Shown here one piece after another: positions 36,270 to 48,698 of a DNA stretch of 64,000 nucleotides; within the stretch, counting starts at the first letter, position 1; each line of letters opens with the position of its first letter. The stretch lies in the NCBI RefSeq assembly GCF_000721235.1, contig NZ_JOFH01000025.1, forward strand, positions 38,919-102,918, in the 5' to 3' direction. A program made the position numbers and the translations under genes. The notes below the pieces were generated by a model that worked only from the letters and a program-made list of their open reading frames with translations, did not search any database and was not told where the DNA came from. The stretch is from Streptomyces olivaceus. GTDB lineage: Bacteria > Actinomycetota > Actinomycetes > Streptomycetales > Streptomycetaceae.

Positions 36270-37573
36270 TCCGCCACGGCCTTCTCGGCCGGCTCGGCCG
36301 CGTCGCCCACCGGCTCGGCCAGCACCGTCACGATCTTGTTCCGGCGGCCGGCCGCGGCCTCCGCCGTCAGCCGCAGCTCACGGCCGTCCGGCAGCTCGAC
36401 CGACGAGGACGCCCCGGCGATCGGGACGCGGCCCAGGGCCTTCGCCAGCAGGCCGCCCACCGTCTCCACGTCCTCGTCGTCGAACTCCTCCAGGCCGTAC
36501 AGCTCGCCCAGGTCGCCGATGTCCAGGCGCGCGGTGACCCGGAAGCGGTCCCCGCCCAGCTCCTGCACCGGCGGCAGCTCCCGGTCGTACTCGTCGGTGA
36601 TCTCGCCGACGATCTCCTCCAGGATGTCCTCGATGGTGACGATGCCGGCCGTGCCGCCGTATTCGTCGATGACGACGGCGACGTGGTTGCGTTCCTTCTG
36701 CATCTCACGCAGCAGGTCGCCCGCGTTCTTGGTGTCCGGCACGAAGGACGCCGGCCGCATCGCGGTGGAGACCAGTTCGCTCTCCGCGTCCCGGCTGATG
36801 TGCGTCCGGCGGACCAGGTCCTTCAGGTACACGATGCCGACCACGTCGTCCTCGCTGTCACCGGTCACCGGTATCCGCGAGAAACCGGAGCGCAGGGCGA
36901 GGGTGAGGGCCTGGCGGATGGTCTTGTAGCGCTCGATGACGACGAGGTCGGTGCGCGGCACCATGACCTCGCGCACCAGCGTGTCGCCCAGCTCGAACAC
37001 CGAGTGCACCATGCGGCGCTCCTCGGCCTCGATGAGCGACTCCTTCTCGGCGTAGTCCACCAGCGCCCGCAGCTCCGCCTCGGAGGCGAAGGGGCCGCGG
37101 CGGAAGCCCTTGCCGGGAGTGAGCGCGTTGCCGATGAGGATGAGCAGGGACGGGATCGGCCCCATCACCCGGGCCAGCGGCACCAGCACGTACGCCGCGA
37201 CGGTCGCCGTGTTCAGTGGATGCTGGCGCCCGATGGTGCGCGGCGACACCCCGACGGCGACGTAGGACAGCAGCACCATCACCGCGATGGCGATCACCAG
37301 CGCCTCGCCGGTGCCGTCGAACTGCCGCAGGCAGGCGTACGTGACCAGCGCGGCGGCGGCCATCTCGCAGGCCACGCGGACCAGCAGCGCCACGTTCAGA
37401 TAGCGCGTCGGGTCGGCGGCGACCTTGGCGAGCCGTTCGGCGCCGCGCCGCCCGGAGCGCACGGCCTCCTCGGCGCGGAAGCTGGAGACCCGGGCGAGCC
37501 CCGCCTCCGCGCAGGCCGCCAGCCAGGCGACCACCACCAGGGCGACGGCGCCGGCGATCAGCGGGAGGCTCAT
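36266..37573 (-). CDS. hemolysin-family CNNM/CBS-domain membrane protein
   Basis: A 435-aa protein with the CorC/HlyC (CNNM) layout. An N-terminal membrane domain includes [27 protein letters not shown] and further helices around [19 protein letters not shown] and [14 protein letters not shown]; paired CBS domains follow ([21 protein letters not shown]...[25 protein letters not shown], then [21 protein letters not shown]...[26 protein letters not shown]), and then the CorC_HlyC C-terminal domain. Probably a divalent-cation transport-related protein. The start ATG overlaps the ybeY stop by four bases. Confidence 0.9.
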   Translation of the reverse strand: MSLPLIAGAVALVVVAWLAACAEAGLARVSSFRAEEAVRSGRRGAERLAKVAADPTRYLNVALLVRVACEMAAAALVTYACLRQFDGTGEALVIAIAVMVLLSYVAVGVSPRTIGRQHPLNTATVAAYVLVPLARVMGPIPSLLILIGNALTPGKGFRRGPFASEAELRALVDYAEKESLIEAEERRMVHSVFELGDTLVREVMVPRTDLVVIERYKTIRQALTLALRSGFSRIPVTGDSEDDVVGIVYLKDLVRRTHISRDAESELVSTAMRPASFVPDTKNAGDLLREMQKERNHVAVVIDEYGGTAGIVTIEDILEEIVGEITDEYDRELPPVQELGGDRFRVTARLDIGDLGELYGLEEFDDEDVETVGGLLAKALGRVPIAGASSSVELPDGRELRLTAEAAAGRRNKIVTVLAEPVGDAAEPAEKAVAE

Positions 37574-38067
37574 GAGACCGTCGGGGCCGGGGACGGACCG
37601 GTCAGGCCGCGCTCCGCACGCCAGCCGTCCACGATCGCCGCCTGCAGACCGAACATCTCGGCCTTCTCGTCCGGCTCCTCGTGGTCGTACCCGAGCAGGT
37701 GCAGCACCCCGTGGACGGTCAGGAGCTGCAGCTCCTCGTCCATGGAGTGCTCCGTCGGCGCCTCGGCACCCTGCTTCACGGCGACCTCCGGGCAGAGCAC
37801 GATGTCGCCGAGCAGCCCCTGCGGGGCCTCGTCCTCCTCCTTGGCGGGCGGGCGCAGCTCGTCCATCGGGAAGGACATCACGTCGGTGGGCCCCGGCAGG
37901 TCCATCCACTGGATGTGCAGCTGCTCCATGGCGCCGGCGTCCACGACGATCACCGACAGTTCGGAGAGCGGGTGGATGCGCATCCGCGCGAGCGCGTAGC
38001 GGGCGATGTCGAGGATCGCCTGCTCGTCGACCTCGGTTCCGGACTCGTTGTTGACGTCGATCGACAT
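37570..38067 (-). CDS. ybeY: endoribonuclease YbeY (rRNA maturation)
   Basis: Metal-dependent RNase for 16S rRNA 3' end maturation and ribosome quality control, 165 aa. The zinc-binding motif [11 protein letters not shown] (H-x3-H-x5-H) and the [11 protein letters not shown] and [15 protein letters not shown] segments are all present. It starts with [10 protein letters not shown] and lies 12 bases after phoH, the near-universal neighbour in actinobacteria, with a 4-base overlap to the next gene. Confidence 0.95.
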   Translation of the reverse strand: MSIDVNNESGTEVDEQAILDIARYALARMRIHPLSELSVIVVDAGAMEQLHIQWMDLPGPTDVMSFPMDELRPPAKEEDEAPQGLLGDIVLCPEVAVKQGAEAPTEHSMDEELQLLTVHGVLHLLGYDHEEPDEKAEMFGLQAAIVDGWRAERGLTGPSPAPTVS

Positions 38068-38079
38068 GGTCGTGCTGGT

Positions 38080-39159
<1,080 letters not shown>

Positions 39160-39382
39160 GGGCCGGCGCTCTAGGCCTGCTCGTCCTCCTCTGCGGCGTG
39201 CGCCGCGTGACGGATGTGTCTGCTGCCTCCAGCGTACGACTCCCCGCCGACAGCACCGAGGGTTTTATCCGACCGGCGCCCGCGGTCCCTCACTGGCGCC
39301 CACGGTCCCTCACCGGTGGTCACCCCGCGCCGTCCCGCGCCCGTGCAGCCACCCCGGTCACCCGCCGTGCGCCGCCCGTCGC

Positions 39383-40696
39383 TCACCGCTGGCCGGCGAC
39401 CAGGTCCCGGAACCAGCCGTACGACGCCTTCGGCGTGCGCTCCAGCGTCGTGAAGTCCACGTGGACCAGCCCGAAGCGCCGGCCGTACCCCTCGGCCCAC
39501 TCGAAGTTGTCCAGGAGCGACCACACGAAGTAGCCGCGCACGTCCACGCCCGCCTCGACCGCCCGGTGCAGGGCACGCACGTGACCGTCGTGGTAGGCGA
39601 TGCGGTCCCGGTCGTCGAGGCCCTCGTACGCGCAGCCGTTCTCCGTGACGACGACCGGCGGGAGCCGGTCCCCGTAGCGGTCGCGGAAGCCGGTGAGCAA
39701 CTCCGTCAGCCCCTCCGGGACCACCGGCCAGCCGAAGTCCGTCAGCGGCCTGCCCTCGATCGCGCGCACCGAGAAGGGCAGTTCGGCCGGGAGCGTCACG
39801 CCGCCGAACTCGATCTCCGCGCCCTGCGGGGCACCCACCCGCGCCGGCGCGTAGTAGTTCATTCCGTACCAGTCCAGCGGCTCGGAGATGATCTCCAGGT
39901 CGGCCTCGACCCCTCCGGCGGAGCCCGGCATCAGCTCACCGAGACCCTCCGGATACCGCCCGGTCAGGACCGGGTCGGCGAACAAGCGGTTCAGCAGGAG
40001 GTCGTAGAAGTCCGCCGCCTCCCGGTCGGCCGGTGCGTCAGAGGCGGGCCAGGTCGGACCGTGGGAGTTGGCGATGCCGACGTCCGTCGCGCCCGCCGCG
40101 CGCAGCGCCCGTACCGCCAGACCGTGCGCGAGCAACTGGTGGTGGGCGGCCGGCAGGGCGTCGAACAGCAGCGTGCGGCCGGGCGCGTGGGTGCCCAGGG
40201 CGTGGCCCAGCAGGGTGTGCTCGGCGGGTTCGTTCAACGTGATCCACTTGCCGACCCGGTCGCCGAGCCGCTCCGCGACCACCGACACGTACTCGGCGAA
40301 CCGGGCCGCCGTGTCCCGCTCCAGCCAGTCCAGGCCAACCGGCAGGTCCCAGTGGAAGAGCGTCGGCACGGGCCGCACGCCCGCCGCGCACACCTCGTCC
40401 ACCAGGCGGTCGTAGAAGTCGAGGCCGCCGGGGGAGTCCACCCGGGGCCAGGAGACCGAGAAGCGGTACGCGTCCACGCCGAGGCCGGCGAGCAGCGCCA
40501 CGTCCTCGCGGTAGCGGTGGTAGTGGTCGCAGGCCACCGCGGCCGTCGAGCCGTCCCTCACCCGCCCGGGCTCGGCGGTGAAGACGTCCCACACGGACGG
40601 GGCCCGCAGCCCGGCCGCGCCCTCGATCTGGTGCGCCGAGGTCGACACGCCCCACAGGAAGCCGTCCGGGAACCGCGGCATCGCGTCAGTCGCCAT
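39383..40696 (-). CDS. GH1 family beta-glucosidase
   Basis: Glycoside hydrolase family 1 enzyme, 437 aa (typical about 450). Seen are FLWGVSTSAHQIEGA, DHYHRYREDVALLAGLGVDAYRFSVSWPR, the acid/base Glu in ITLNEPAEH and the nucleophile Glu in VVVTENGCAYE, then GYFVWSLLDNFEWAEGYGRRFGLVHVDF. No signal peptide, so intracellular action on imported beta-glucosides is expected. ATG 40696 (MATDAMPRFPDGFLWG) is chosen; the open frame extending upstream is Arg/Glu-rich and non-homologous. No transporter genes are adjacent. Confidence 0.93.
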   Translation of the reverse strand: MATDAMPRFPDGFLWGVSTSAHQIEGAAGLRAPSVWDVFTAEPGRVRDGSTAAVACDHYHRYREDVALLAGLGVDAYRFSVSWPRVDSPGGLDFYDRLVDEVCAAGVRPVPTLFHWDLPVGLDWLERDTAARFAEYVSVVAERLGDRVGKWITLNEPAEHTLLGHALGTHAPGRTLLFDALPAAHHQLLAHGLAVRALRAAGATDVGIANSHGPTWPASDAPADREAADFYDLLLNRLFADPVLTGRYPEGLGELMPGSAGGVEADLEIISEPLDWYGMNYYAPARVGAPQGAEIEFGGVTLPAELPFSVRAIEGRPLTDFGWPVVPEGLTELLTGFRDRYGDRLPPVVVTENGCAYEGLDDRDRIAYHDGHVRALHRAVEAGVDVRGYFVWSLLDNFEWAEGYGRRFGLVHVDFTTLERTPKASYGWFRDLVAGQR

Positions 40697-40811
40697 GCGC
40701 GGATCATCCGCACCCCCGGTGAAGGAAGTCAACGCCCGTGCACTCGACCGGCGTTGCTCCTCTCCGAGCTGCCTCTCCCTCTCACGCCCTCCCTCTCTCA
40801 CACCCTCCCCG

Positions 40812-41078
40812 TTACGCCCCCTCCTTCAGTACCCGGGAGATCAGCGCGCGCTGCTCGTCCGTCAGCCGGGGGTCGGCGGCGTACACCGTCCTCCCGTCCA
40901 CCGTGATCTGGTAGCTGAACCCGTCCGGCACCCCGACCGGCGGCGTGGTCCGGCCGTCGGCGACCGCCCGCTCGGCCAGCGCGAGCCACTCGGCCGCGTC
41001 CGGGCGTCCCGAGGTGTCGACCTCCGCGTGGCGTTCGATGCCCGCGAAGCCTCCTGTGCGCCTCACCTGAATTCGCAT
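40812..41078 (-). CDS. protealysin inhibitor emfourin-like protein
   Basis: An 88-aa protein: MRIQVRRTGGFAGIERHAEVDT, then PDAAEWLALAERAV, FSYQITVDGRTVYAADPRLTDEQRALI. This matches the emfourin family, small proteins that inhibit M4 proteases of the protealysin type and are encoded beside them (known from Serratia; family recalled, not searched). It lies 21 bases downstream of the M4 protease gene on the same strand, so the two probably form an operon that keeps the protease in check inside the cell. Confidence 0.82.
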   Translation of the reverse strand: MRIQVRRTGGFAGIERHAEVDTSGRPDAAEWLALAERAVADGRTTPPVGVPDGFSYQITVDGRTVYAADPRLTDEQRALISRVLKEGA

Positions 41079-41099
41079 GGACCCGTGTCTAGTACGGAA

Positions 41100-42170
41100 C
41101 TACGCCGTGCGCACCCCGACCTGCTCCCAGGCCTTGTCCACCGCCTCCAGCTCCGCCGCGTCGCCGAAGCGCTCCCGCGCAGCCTTCGAGGTCAGCTTGG
41201 CGAAGTCCGTGAACGACGCGTCCTGGGCCAGCTCGCCGCCGGTCAGCACGTCGTACCAGATCAGCCCGGCCCGTTCCCAGGCGTTTCCGCCCAGCTCGGT
41301 GGCGAGCAGGTAGAAGGCGTGGTTGGGGATGCCGGAGTTGATGTGGACGCCGCCGTTGTCCCGGCCGGTGCGCACGTAGTCGTCCATCGTCGCGGGCTGC
41401 GGGTCCTTGCCGAGCACGTCGTCGTCGTACGCCGTGCCCGGTGCCTTCATGGAGCGCAGGGCCGTGCCCGTCACGTCCGGACCGAGCAGTTCGGCGCCGA
41501 TCAGCCAGTCGGCCTCGGCGGCGCTCTGCCCCTGCGCGTACTGCCGGACGAGGGTGCCGAAGACGTCGGACACCGACTCGTTGAGGGCGCCGGGCTGGCC
41601 GTAGTAGGTCAGGTTGGCGGTGTGCTGGGTGACGCCGTGGGTCAGCTCGTGGCCGATGACGTCCAGGGAGTTGGTGAAGTCGAGGAAGACCTCGCCGTCG
41701 CCGTCGCCGAAGACCATCTGCTCGCCGTTCCAGAACGCGTTGTTGTACTCGCGGTCGTAGTGCACGGTCGCGTCCAGCGGCAGGCCGGCGCCGTCGATGG
41801 AGTCGCGCCCGTACACCTTGAGGTAGTGCTCGAAGGTGGCGCCCAGTCCCGCGCAGGCGCGGTTCACGGTGGCGTCCTGGCCGGGCTCCTCGCCCTCGCC
41901 GCGCACCTTGGTGCCGGGCAGGTCGGTGCCGCCCCTGGCGTCGTAGACCGTGCGGTGCGGCTTGCCGGGCTCGGCGCCGGCGCGCGCGGCGACGGCCGGA
42001 GCGCCGGCGACCGTCGTCAGGCCGCGGCGGGTGCGCTCGGCGGCGTCGCGCTGGATGGTGCGGCGGGCGCGGTCGGCGCGGACGGGGTCCGCGTTCCGGG
42101 CGAGTTTGTCGAGGACGTGCGGCGGCACGATGGTGCAGAAGACGGGCTCGAAGCCCCCGAGAGTCGTCAT
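41100..42170 (-). CDS. M4 family metallopeptidase (protealysin-like)
   Basis: Thermolysin-fold zinc protease, 356 aa. A short N-terminal segment (FCTIVPPHVLDKLARNADP) matches the protealysin propeptide; the catalytic motif is H174-E175-LT-H178, with the third zinc ligand Glu in GALNESVSD (E198) and the NGGVHINSGIPNHAFY substrate and His region. There is no signal peptide, as in protealysins and unlike secreted thermolysins. Start ATG 42170 has GGAGG almost adjacent, so its spacing is poor; an upstream ATG at 42218 lacks a ribosome site. Paired with an emfourin-like inhibitor gene. Confidence 0.9.
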   Translation of the reverse strand: MTTLGGFEPVFCTIVPPHVLDKLARNADPVRADRARRTIQRDAAERTRRGLTTVAGAPAVAARAGAEPGKPHRTVYDARGGTDLPGTKVRGEGEEPGQDATVNRACAGLGATFEHYLKVYGRDSIDGAGLPLDATVHYDREYNNAFWNGEQMVFGDGDGEVFLDFTNSLDVIGHELTHGVTQHTANLTYYGQPGALNESVSDVFGTLVRQYAQGQSAAEADWLIGAELLGPDVTGTALRSMKAPGTAYDDDVLGKDPQPATMDDYVRTGRDNGGVHINSGIPNHAFYLLATELGGNAWERAGLIWYDVLTGGELAQDASFTDFAKLTSKAARERFGDAAELEAVDKAWEQVGVRTA

Positions 42171-42356
42171 GCCTCCACGATTGCACTGCGTGATCGGACT
42201 GTCACTACTTGCAACCATGATGAGGGAATTGCGGTTCACGGGTCTGTCCTCCGGTCGCCCGCCAGTGGTATGGAGCACGTTTTGCCCGGGTTGTGCCTCC
42301 GGTCCCGCATACTGGGACGGACCCGCGTGACCCGCGTGACTCGGCTAGGGTGCTGA

Positions 42357-44252
<1,896 letters not shown>

Positions 44253-44273
44253 CCAGCCGAATCGGCGGTTTGA

Positions 44274-44306
44274 GGTCCCGCTCGCCGGAAAATGGCGGGT
44301 GGGACC
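44274..44306 (+). terminator. leuA terminator hairpin
   Basis: GGTCCCGCTCGCC (44274-44286) and GGCGGGTGGGACC (44294-44306) form a 13-bp stem with two G-U pairs around loop GGAAAAT. It lies just after the leuA stop. Confidence 0.85.
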
Positions 44307-44436
44307 CCGTCATATACCGGCCATATATCCGTGATGGTCACGGAAAGGTCTCGTCCTGGGTACTGACTCCGCATGGGTGATGTGGCTAACATCACGCCAG
44401 CGCGACGATGCTGTCGCGCCGTTACGGAGGTGGGAC

Positions 44437-45132
44437 GTGCTGCCTGGACGGGGACGATACGGCCGAGTTGCCCGGCTGCCGAGCATCCTGGGCACCCGTA
44501 CCGCGTGGACGCCCGTGGGCGACGGCGAGTTCTTCTGCCCCGGCTGCGGCGGCGACCGCAACTACGCGCGGCTCACCGGCCGCAGGCGGTTCACCGTGCT
44601 CGGCGTGCCCGTGCTGTCGCGCGGCGAGTCGGCGCCGACCGTCGAGTGTGCGGCCTGCCGCCGCCACTACGGCACGGATGTCCTCGACCACCCGACCACC
44701 ACCCGCTTCTCCGCGATGCTCCGCGACGCCGTCCACACCGTCGCCCTCGCGGTTCTGACGGCCGGCGGCACCTGCTCCCGCACGTCCCTGGAGACGGCGA
44801 CGGTCGCGGTGCGCGCGGCCGGCTTCGAGGACTGCACCGAGGACCAGCTGGACGCGCTCGTCGAGGCGCTGGAGGCGGACACCGGCCGGGTCCGTGGCGA
44901 ACCGTGCGTGCCCGGCCTGGCGATAGAGCTGCACGAGGCGCTGGACCCGCTGGCCCCGCACCTCGCCGCCGCGGGCCGTGAGTCGATCCTGCTCCAGGGT
45001 GCCCGCATCGCCCTGGCCGACGGCCCCTACACACCGGCCGAGCGGGACGCCCTGGCCACCGTCGGCGCGGCCCTGACCATCTGCTCCGACGACGTCACCC
45101 GGCTCCTGGAGTCGGCCGGCACGCCGTCCTAG
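44437..45132 (+). CDS. zinc-ribbon/TerB-like protein
   Basis: A 231-aa protein. An N-terminal zinc ribbon has two Cys pairs (FFCPGCGGDRNY and VECAACRRHYG) and a helical C-terminal part resembles TerB (IALADGPYTPAERDALATVGAAL, near 190-215, with the acidic DGxxxxxE pattern). TerB-like domains occur in tellurite and stress-response systems, but the role here is unknown. GTG 44437 is chosen because GGAGG stands six bases upstream; the longer open frame from 44377 has no such site. Confidence 0.75.
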   Translation: MLPGRGRYGRVARLPSILGTRTAWTPVGDGEFFCPGCGGDRNYARLTGRRRFTVLGVPVLSRGESAPTVECAACRRHYGTDVLDHPTTTRFSAMLRDAVHTVALAVLTAGGTCSRTSLETATVAVRAAGFEDCTEDQLDALVEALEADTGRVRGEPCVPGLAIELHEALDPLAPHLAAAGRESILLQGARIALADGPYTPAERDALATVGAALTICSDDVTRLLESAGTPS

Positions 45133-45147
45133 CGCCTGCGGGAGGCG
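45133..45147. terminator. short hairpin between convergent genes
   Basis: CGCCT-GCGGG-AGGCG directly after the TerB-like gene stop; a second GC stem (GCCCG/CGGGC) follows at about 45155-45178 before the convergent acetyltransferase end. Weak but well placed. Confidence 0.4.
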
Positions 45148-45190
45148 ACTGCCCGTGCCCGGCTCGCGGGTTTCCGGGCGGGTGGTCGGG

Positions 45191-45739
45191 TCATAAGCTC
45201 CCGGGCAGGTCGAGGCGCATGATCTGGCGGTGCATGCCCGGACCGAAGTAGTCCGGACGCAGACCCCCGTCGGGCTCCTCCGGGCGGAAGCCCAGGGAGC
45301 GGTAGAGGAAGATGGCGGCGAGATTGGCGGGCTCCACCGTGAGGCGGACCACCTGGATGCCGTCCCGGCGCAACCGGGCCAGCACCTCCCGCATCAACTC
45401 CCGGCCCAGCCCGTGGCGGCGCCGGTCCGGCGTCACGCACAGGCCGAGCACCCAGCTGTCCGCGCCGAGCGTGCGGGTGGCGGCCAGCACGTATCCGCGC
45501 AGCCGGCCCGTGCCGTCGTCGAGGACCAGGAAGTGCTCCTCGTACATGTCGAAGAGCTGGCGGAGCAGGAATCCGGGATAGGCGAAGTCCTGGAAGACCT
45601 CCTCGTCCAGCCGCCGCAGTTCCGGCAGGTCCGACTCCCTTGCCGGGCGCAGGTCCAGTGGCTGGTCGTCCGGTGGGGAGTCGAGGTGCGTGAGCTGGTC
45701 GTGGTGGTCGAGGGAACGTTCCAGCGGTTCGGCGGTCAT
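45191..45739 (-). CDS. GNAT family N-acetyltransferase
   Basis: A 182-aa GCN5-related acetyltransferase. The fold is visible from LDLRPARESDLPELRRLDEEVF through the acetyl-CoA loop VLGLCVTPDRRRHGLGRELMREVLARL (R/Q-x-x-G-x-G/A form RRHGLG) to VRLTVEPANLAAIFLYRSLGFRPE. The first 30 residues are a low-complexity lead-in. ATG 45739 follows AGGGGG at good spacing. The substrate is unknown. It diverges from the SCO2525-type cluster. Confidence 0.87.
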   Translation of the reverse strand: MTAEPLERSLDHHDQLTHLDSPPDDQPLDLRPARESDLPELRRLDEEVFQDFAYPGFLLRQLFDMYEEHFLVLDDGTGRLRGYVLAATRTLGADSWVLGLCVTPDRRRHGLGRELMREVLARLRRDGIQVVRLTVEPANLAAIFLYRSLGFRPEEPDGGLRPDYFGPGMHRQIMRLDLPGSL

Positions 45740-46012
45740 GCAACCCCCTGGTCGGACGGCGTCAATCACGGGCACCCCGGCCGCCCACCCGAAGGAGTGA
45801 GGACTCATGTGGCGGCCAGTGTCTGCTTCTGGCTAGAGTGAGCGTCCAACTTGGCTCATGCAAGGGCGAGTTAGGGTGTGCGACCATGCGCCCGACGTGC
45901 GCCGGGCGGATGAGGATGGCGGATTCCCCCGCTGTTGTGAAGTCGCGTTGTCACTTACCGTGAACAGTGCTGGGGATTTGTCCAAATTCGAATGGAACGT
46001 GGCAAGGTGACT

Positions 46013-46768
46013 ATGGATCGCAACGCCGACGCGCCTTGGTCGAAGTTCGATCCAGAGGTGTACGTCGACGACAACTACCGGACGCCGCTCGAAGTCGACC
46101 TGCTGATCGTCCGGTTGATGCGTGACTACTTCACCCGCTGCTTCGACGGAGCCGCCCCGCGCTCGGTGCGCGGCGTCGACGTCGGCGCCGGTGCGAACCT
46201 GTACCCGGCCCTGTCCATGCTGCCCTGGTGCGAGAAGCTGCTCCTGCTGGAGTTCGCCCCGCCGAACGTCGAGTACCTGGAGAAGCAGGTCTCCCCGGCG
46301 GGGTACGACATCGCCTGGGACCCCTTCTGGGACGTGCTGCGCGAGGCGCCCGCCTACGGCGCCGTCGACCGGCCCAGGGACCGGATCGGCGAGGTCACCC
46401 GCGTGGAGCAGGGCAGCCTCTTCGACCTGGAGGGCGGCACCCGGCGCTGGGACCTGGGGACCATGTTCTTCGTCGCCGACTCCATGTCCGAGGCGCCCGA
46501 GGAGTTCCACCGCGGCGTGCGCTGCTTCATGGGCGCGCTCGCCGGGGGAGCGCCGTTCGCCGCCGCCTTCATGAAGGAGTCCGTCGGGTACCGCGTCGGC
46601 GACCACGACTACCCGGCCTACCGGGTCAACGAGGCGACGGTCGCACAGAGCCTGGAACCCTTCACCGGGGAGCTGGAGATCCACGACCTGCACCACTCGG
46701 TGCGGCCGGGGCACGAGGGCATGCTCCTCGCCCTGGGCCGGCGCAATACGGAGGTTGCCGCCCCCTAG
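46013..46768 (+). CDS. SCO2525-type SAM-dependent methyltransferase
   Basis: A 251-aa class I methyltransferase resembling the NNMT/PNMT/TEMT group. The SAM motif is VDVGAGANLYPALSML, followed by LLLEFAPPNVEYLEKQV and DLGTMFFVADSMSEAPEEFHRGVRCFMGAL. NNMT-like enzymes methylate small amines, but the substrate here is unknown. ATG 46013 (MDRNADAPWSKF) follows AAGGTGA, a common Streptomyces ribosome site; ATG 45992 would add seven residues with no site. It opens the conserved cluster matching S. coelicolor SCO2525 to SCO2521, and the transcript probably begins in the A/T-richer gap at 45840-46010. Confidence 0.85.
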   Translation: MDRNADAPWSKFDPEVYVDDNYRTPLEVDLLIVRLMRDYFTRCFDGAAPRSVRGVDVGAGANLYPALSMLPWCEKLLLLEFAPPNVEYLEKQVSPAGYDIAWDPFWDVLREAPAYGAVDRPRDRIGEVTRVEQGSLFDLEGGTRRWDLGTMFFVADSMSEAPEEFHRGVRCFMGALAGGAPFAAAFMKESVGYRVGDHDYPAYRVNEATVAQSLEPFTGELEIHDLHHSVRPGHEGMLLALGRRNTEVAAP

Positions 46769-46851
46769 GAACGGGGACATGCACAACGGGGAATGCACTA
46801 CGGGGACACCGCCCTGCACGGGGCGACGGGATCTGTACGAGGGGTGCGGGG

Positions 46852-48696
46852 ATGCAGATCAAGCCACGCCAGCACCTGCTGGACATCTGGCAGGCCATGG
46901 CCCGTCATTCGTTCGACGACGGCAAGCTCGTCCGGGGGGACACCGACGGGCTGAGCAGCGTCGCCGACGCCGAACGCCTGCTCTGCATCCTCTATCCGGC
47001 CACCGAGGTGCCCGCCTTCCGCCTCGACCAGCCCGACACCACCGAACGCGACGTCCTGCGCGCTCTCGAACGGGTCGGCAGCAGGCTGGAGATCCCGCCC
47101 AACCTGATCGCCGCGCTGACCCAGTTCATGCGCACCCACACCGGCACGGACGACAGCCCCACCTTCTCCGGCGGCCACTACTTCCGCCCCGCCGAACCCG
47201 ACGGCACGGTCAGTCACGAACAGCGCCAGCTCGGCGTCGTCGACTCCTACTCCATGTCCGTCACCCTGTGCCTGGCCACCCTCGGATTCCTCAAGGTCTA
47301 CGAGGGCACCACGACCCGCCCCGAGGTCCTGAAGGCCGTCGCCGAACTGCGGGAGGCCACCAACGCCCGGCTGACCGCCGCGATGATCAGCCTGCTGCGC
47401 TCCTTCACCGTGAACGTCTTCGACGCCGAGTCCGAGCAGGGCAAGCGGCTCATCCAGGTCATCGGCCAGGGCGGGCAGTCCGACCGCATCGTCCTCCAGC
47501 AGTTCTCCCGCCGGCTGCGCCCGCTGCGCGCCACCATCATCGAGAGCCTCTCCCGGGGCATCCAGGTCGACGAGGGCATCCGCGACGAGAGCCAGCTCTT
47601 CGAGTGCGGCTGGGCCTGGGGCATCGTCAAGGACGCCCCGGAGATCACCGACCTCAGCGTCGCGGTCCCCGGCCAGCCCGACGGCATCGCCGACCGGCTG
47701 CCCTACGTGTACTTCACCGTCACCGCCCTCGACGGCATCCAGGACCTGTTCTCCGACCGCACCCTCACCCTCGGCCTGCTCGACGCCGACCAGCAGAAGC
47801 TCGCCGAGATGCTGCGGCTGCGCTGGGAGCTGAGCCAGCAGTACTGGTCCGCGGTCGCCCGCTTCGGCGCCGACCGCTGGCCCCTGGAGGACCTGCCCTG
47901 GCAGACCACCGGTCTGCGCCTGGAGTCCGAGTACTTCTCGCTGACCGTCGCCGCCATCCTCGTGCACGACCTGGTCCGCCGGAAGGCGACCGACGACGAC
48001 CTCACCCGCACCGTCGCCATCATGGAGCGCCTCGCCGACCGGGGCAGGGTCACCAGCCGCATGACCAGGAGAGACACGACCCTCCGGCTGCACACCCCCG
48101 GCGTCACCATGCCGCTCGCCGGGTCCGAGCGGGCCGGCGGCCAACTCCTGTGGCGGATGACCGACTTCTCCGCCCAGCTCCTCAAACGCATCATCCAGCT
48201 CGCCGAGCTCTCCCGGAACATCGGCGCCCAGGACCGGCTGCTGCGCCTCGCCGAGCAGTCCTTCGAGCACCTGTGGAAACGGCGCATCGACGAGGACGAG
48301 GGCGCCGGCCTCTGGGACAACATCCAGGCCGTCTACCCGGACGCGAAGAACGTCGGGAACCGCCTGTCCTGGAGCATCACCGAGCGCGTCACCGAATGCC
48401 TCGTCGCCGCCCGCATCCTCTACGAACAGCAGCCCATCCGCAGCCCCGAACTGGCCGAGCTGGCCCGGGAGCTGCTCAGTGAGGCCACCCACCTGTTCGG
48501 CAAGGAGCAGCTGGAGGCGTCGGCCGCCGCCGACGGGAGCAGAGCCCGGGCCATGCGGAGCATCGAGAGCCGCCTCGACCACGCCCGCAACCTGGTCGAC
48601 GACCGGCCCGCGACCGCGTTCGCACTGGCCCTGCCCGTGCTCCAGGAACTCGACACCCTGGCCCAGGCCAGGGGCGCCGCCTCCCAGGAGGTGTGA
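46852..48696 (+). CDS. SCO2524-type protein, unknown function
   Basis: A 614-aa soluble, mostly helical protein with no signal peptide, transmembrane segment or recognised catalytic motif. It begins MQIKPRQHLLDIWQAMARHSFDDG and has conserved-looking blocks such as DSYSMSVTLCLATLGFL, FECGWAWGIVKDAPE, LPYVYFTVTALDGIQDLFSDRT and LRLRWELSQQYWSAVARFG. It corresponds to what I recall as the SCO2524 family. ATG 46852 follows GAGGGGTG. It overlaps or abuts the variant P-loop gene, so the products are probably made together; a scaffold or sensor role is speculation. Confidence 0.8.
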   Translation: MQIKPRQHLLDIWQAMARHSFDDGKLVRGDTDGLSSVADAERLLCILYPATEVPAFRLDQPDTTERDVLRALERVGSRLEIPPNLIAALTQFMRTHTGTDDSPTFSGGHYFRPAEPDGTVSHEQRQLGVVDSYSMSVTLCLATLGFLKVYEGTTTRPEVLKAVAELREATNARLTAAMISLLRSFTVNVFDAESEQGKRLIQVIGQGGQSDRIVLQQFSRRLRPLRATIIESLSRGIQVDEGIRDESQLFECGWAWGIVKDAPEITDLSVAVPGQPDGIADRLPYVYFTVTALDGIQDLFSDRTLTLGLLDADQQKLAEMLRLRWELSQQYWSAVARFGADRWPLEDLPWQTTGLRLESEYFSLTVAAILVHDLVRRKATDDDLTRTVAIMERLADRGRVTSRMTRRDTTLRLHTPGVTMPLAGSERAGGQLLWRMTDFSAQLLKRIIQLAELSRNIGAQDRLLRLAEQSFEHLWKRRIDEDEGAGLWDNIQAVYPDAKNVGNRLSWSITERVTECLVAARILYEQQPIRSPELAELARELLSEATHLFGKEQLEASAAADGSRARAMRSIESRLDHARNLVDDRPATAFALALPVLQELDTLAQARGAASQEV

Positions 48697-48698
48697 CG

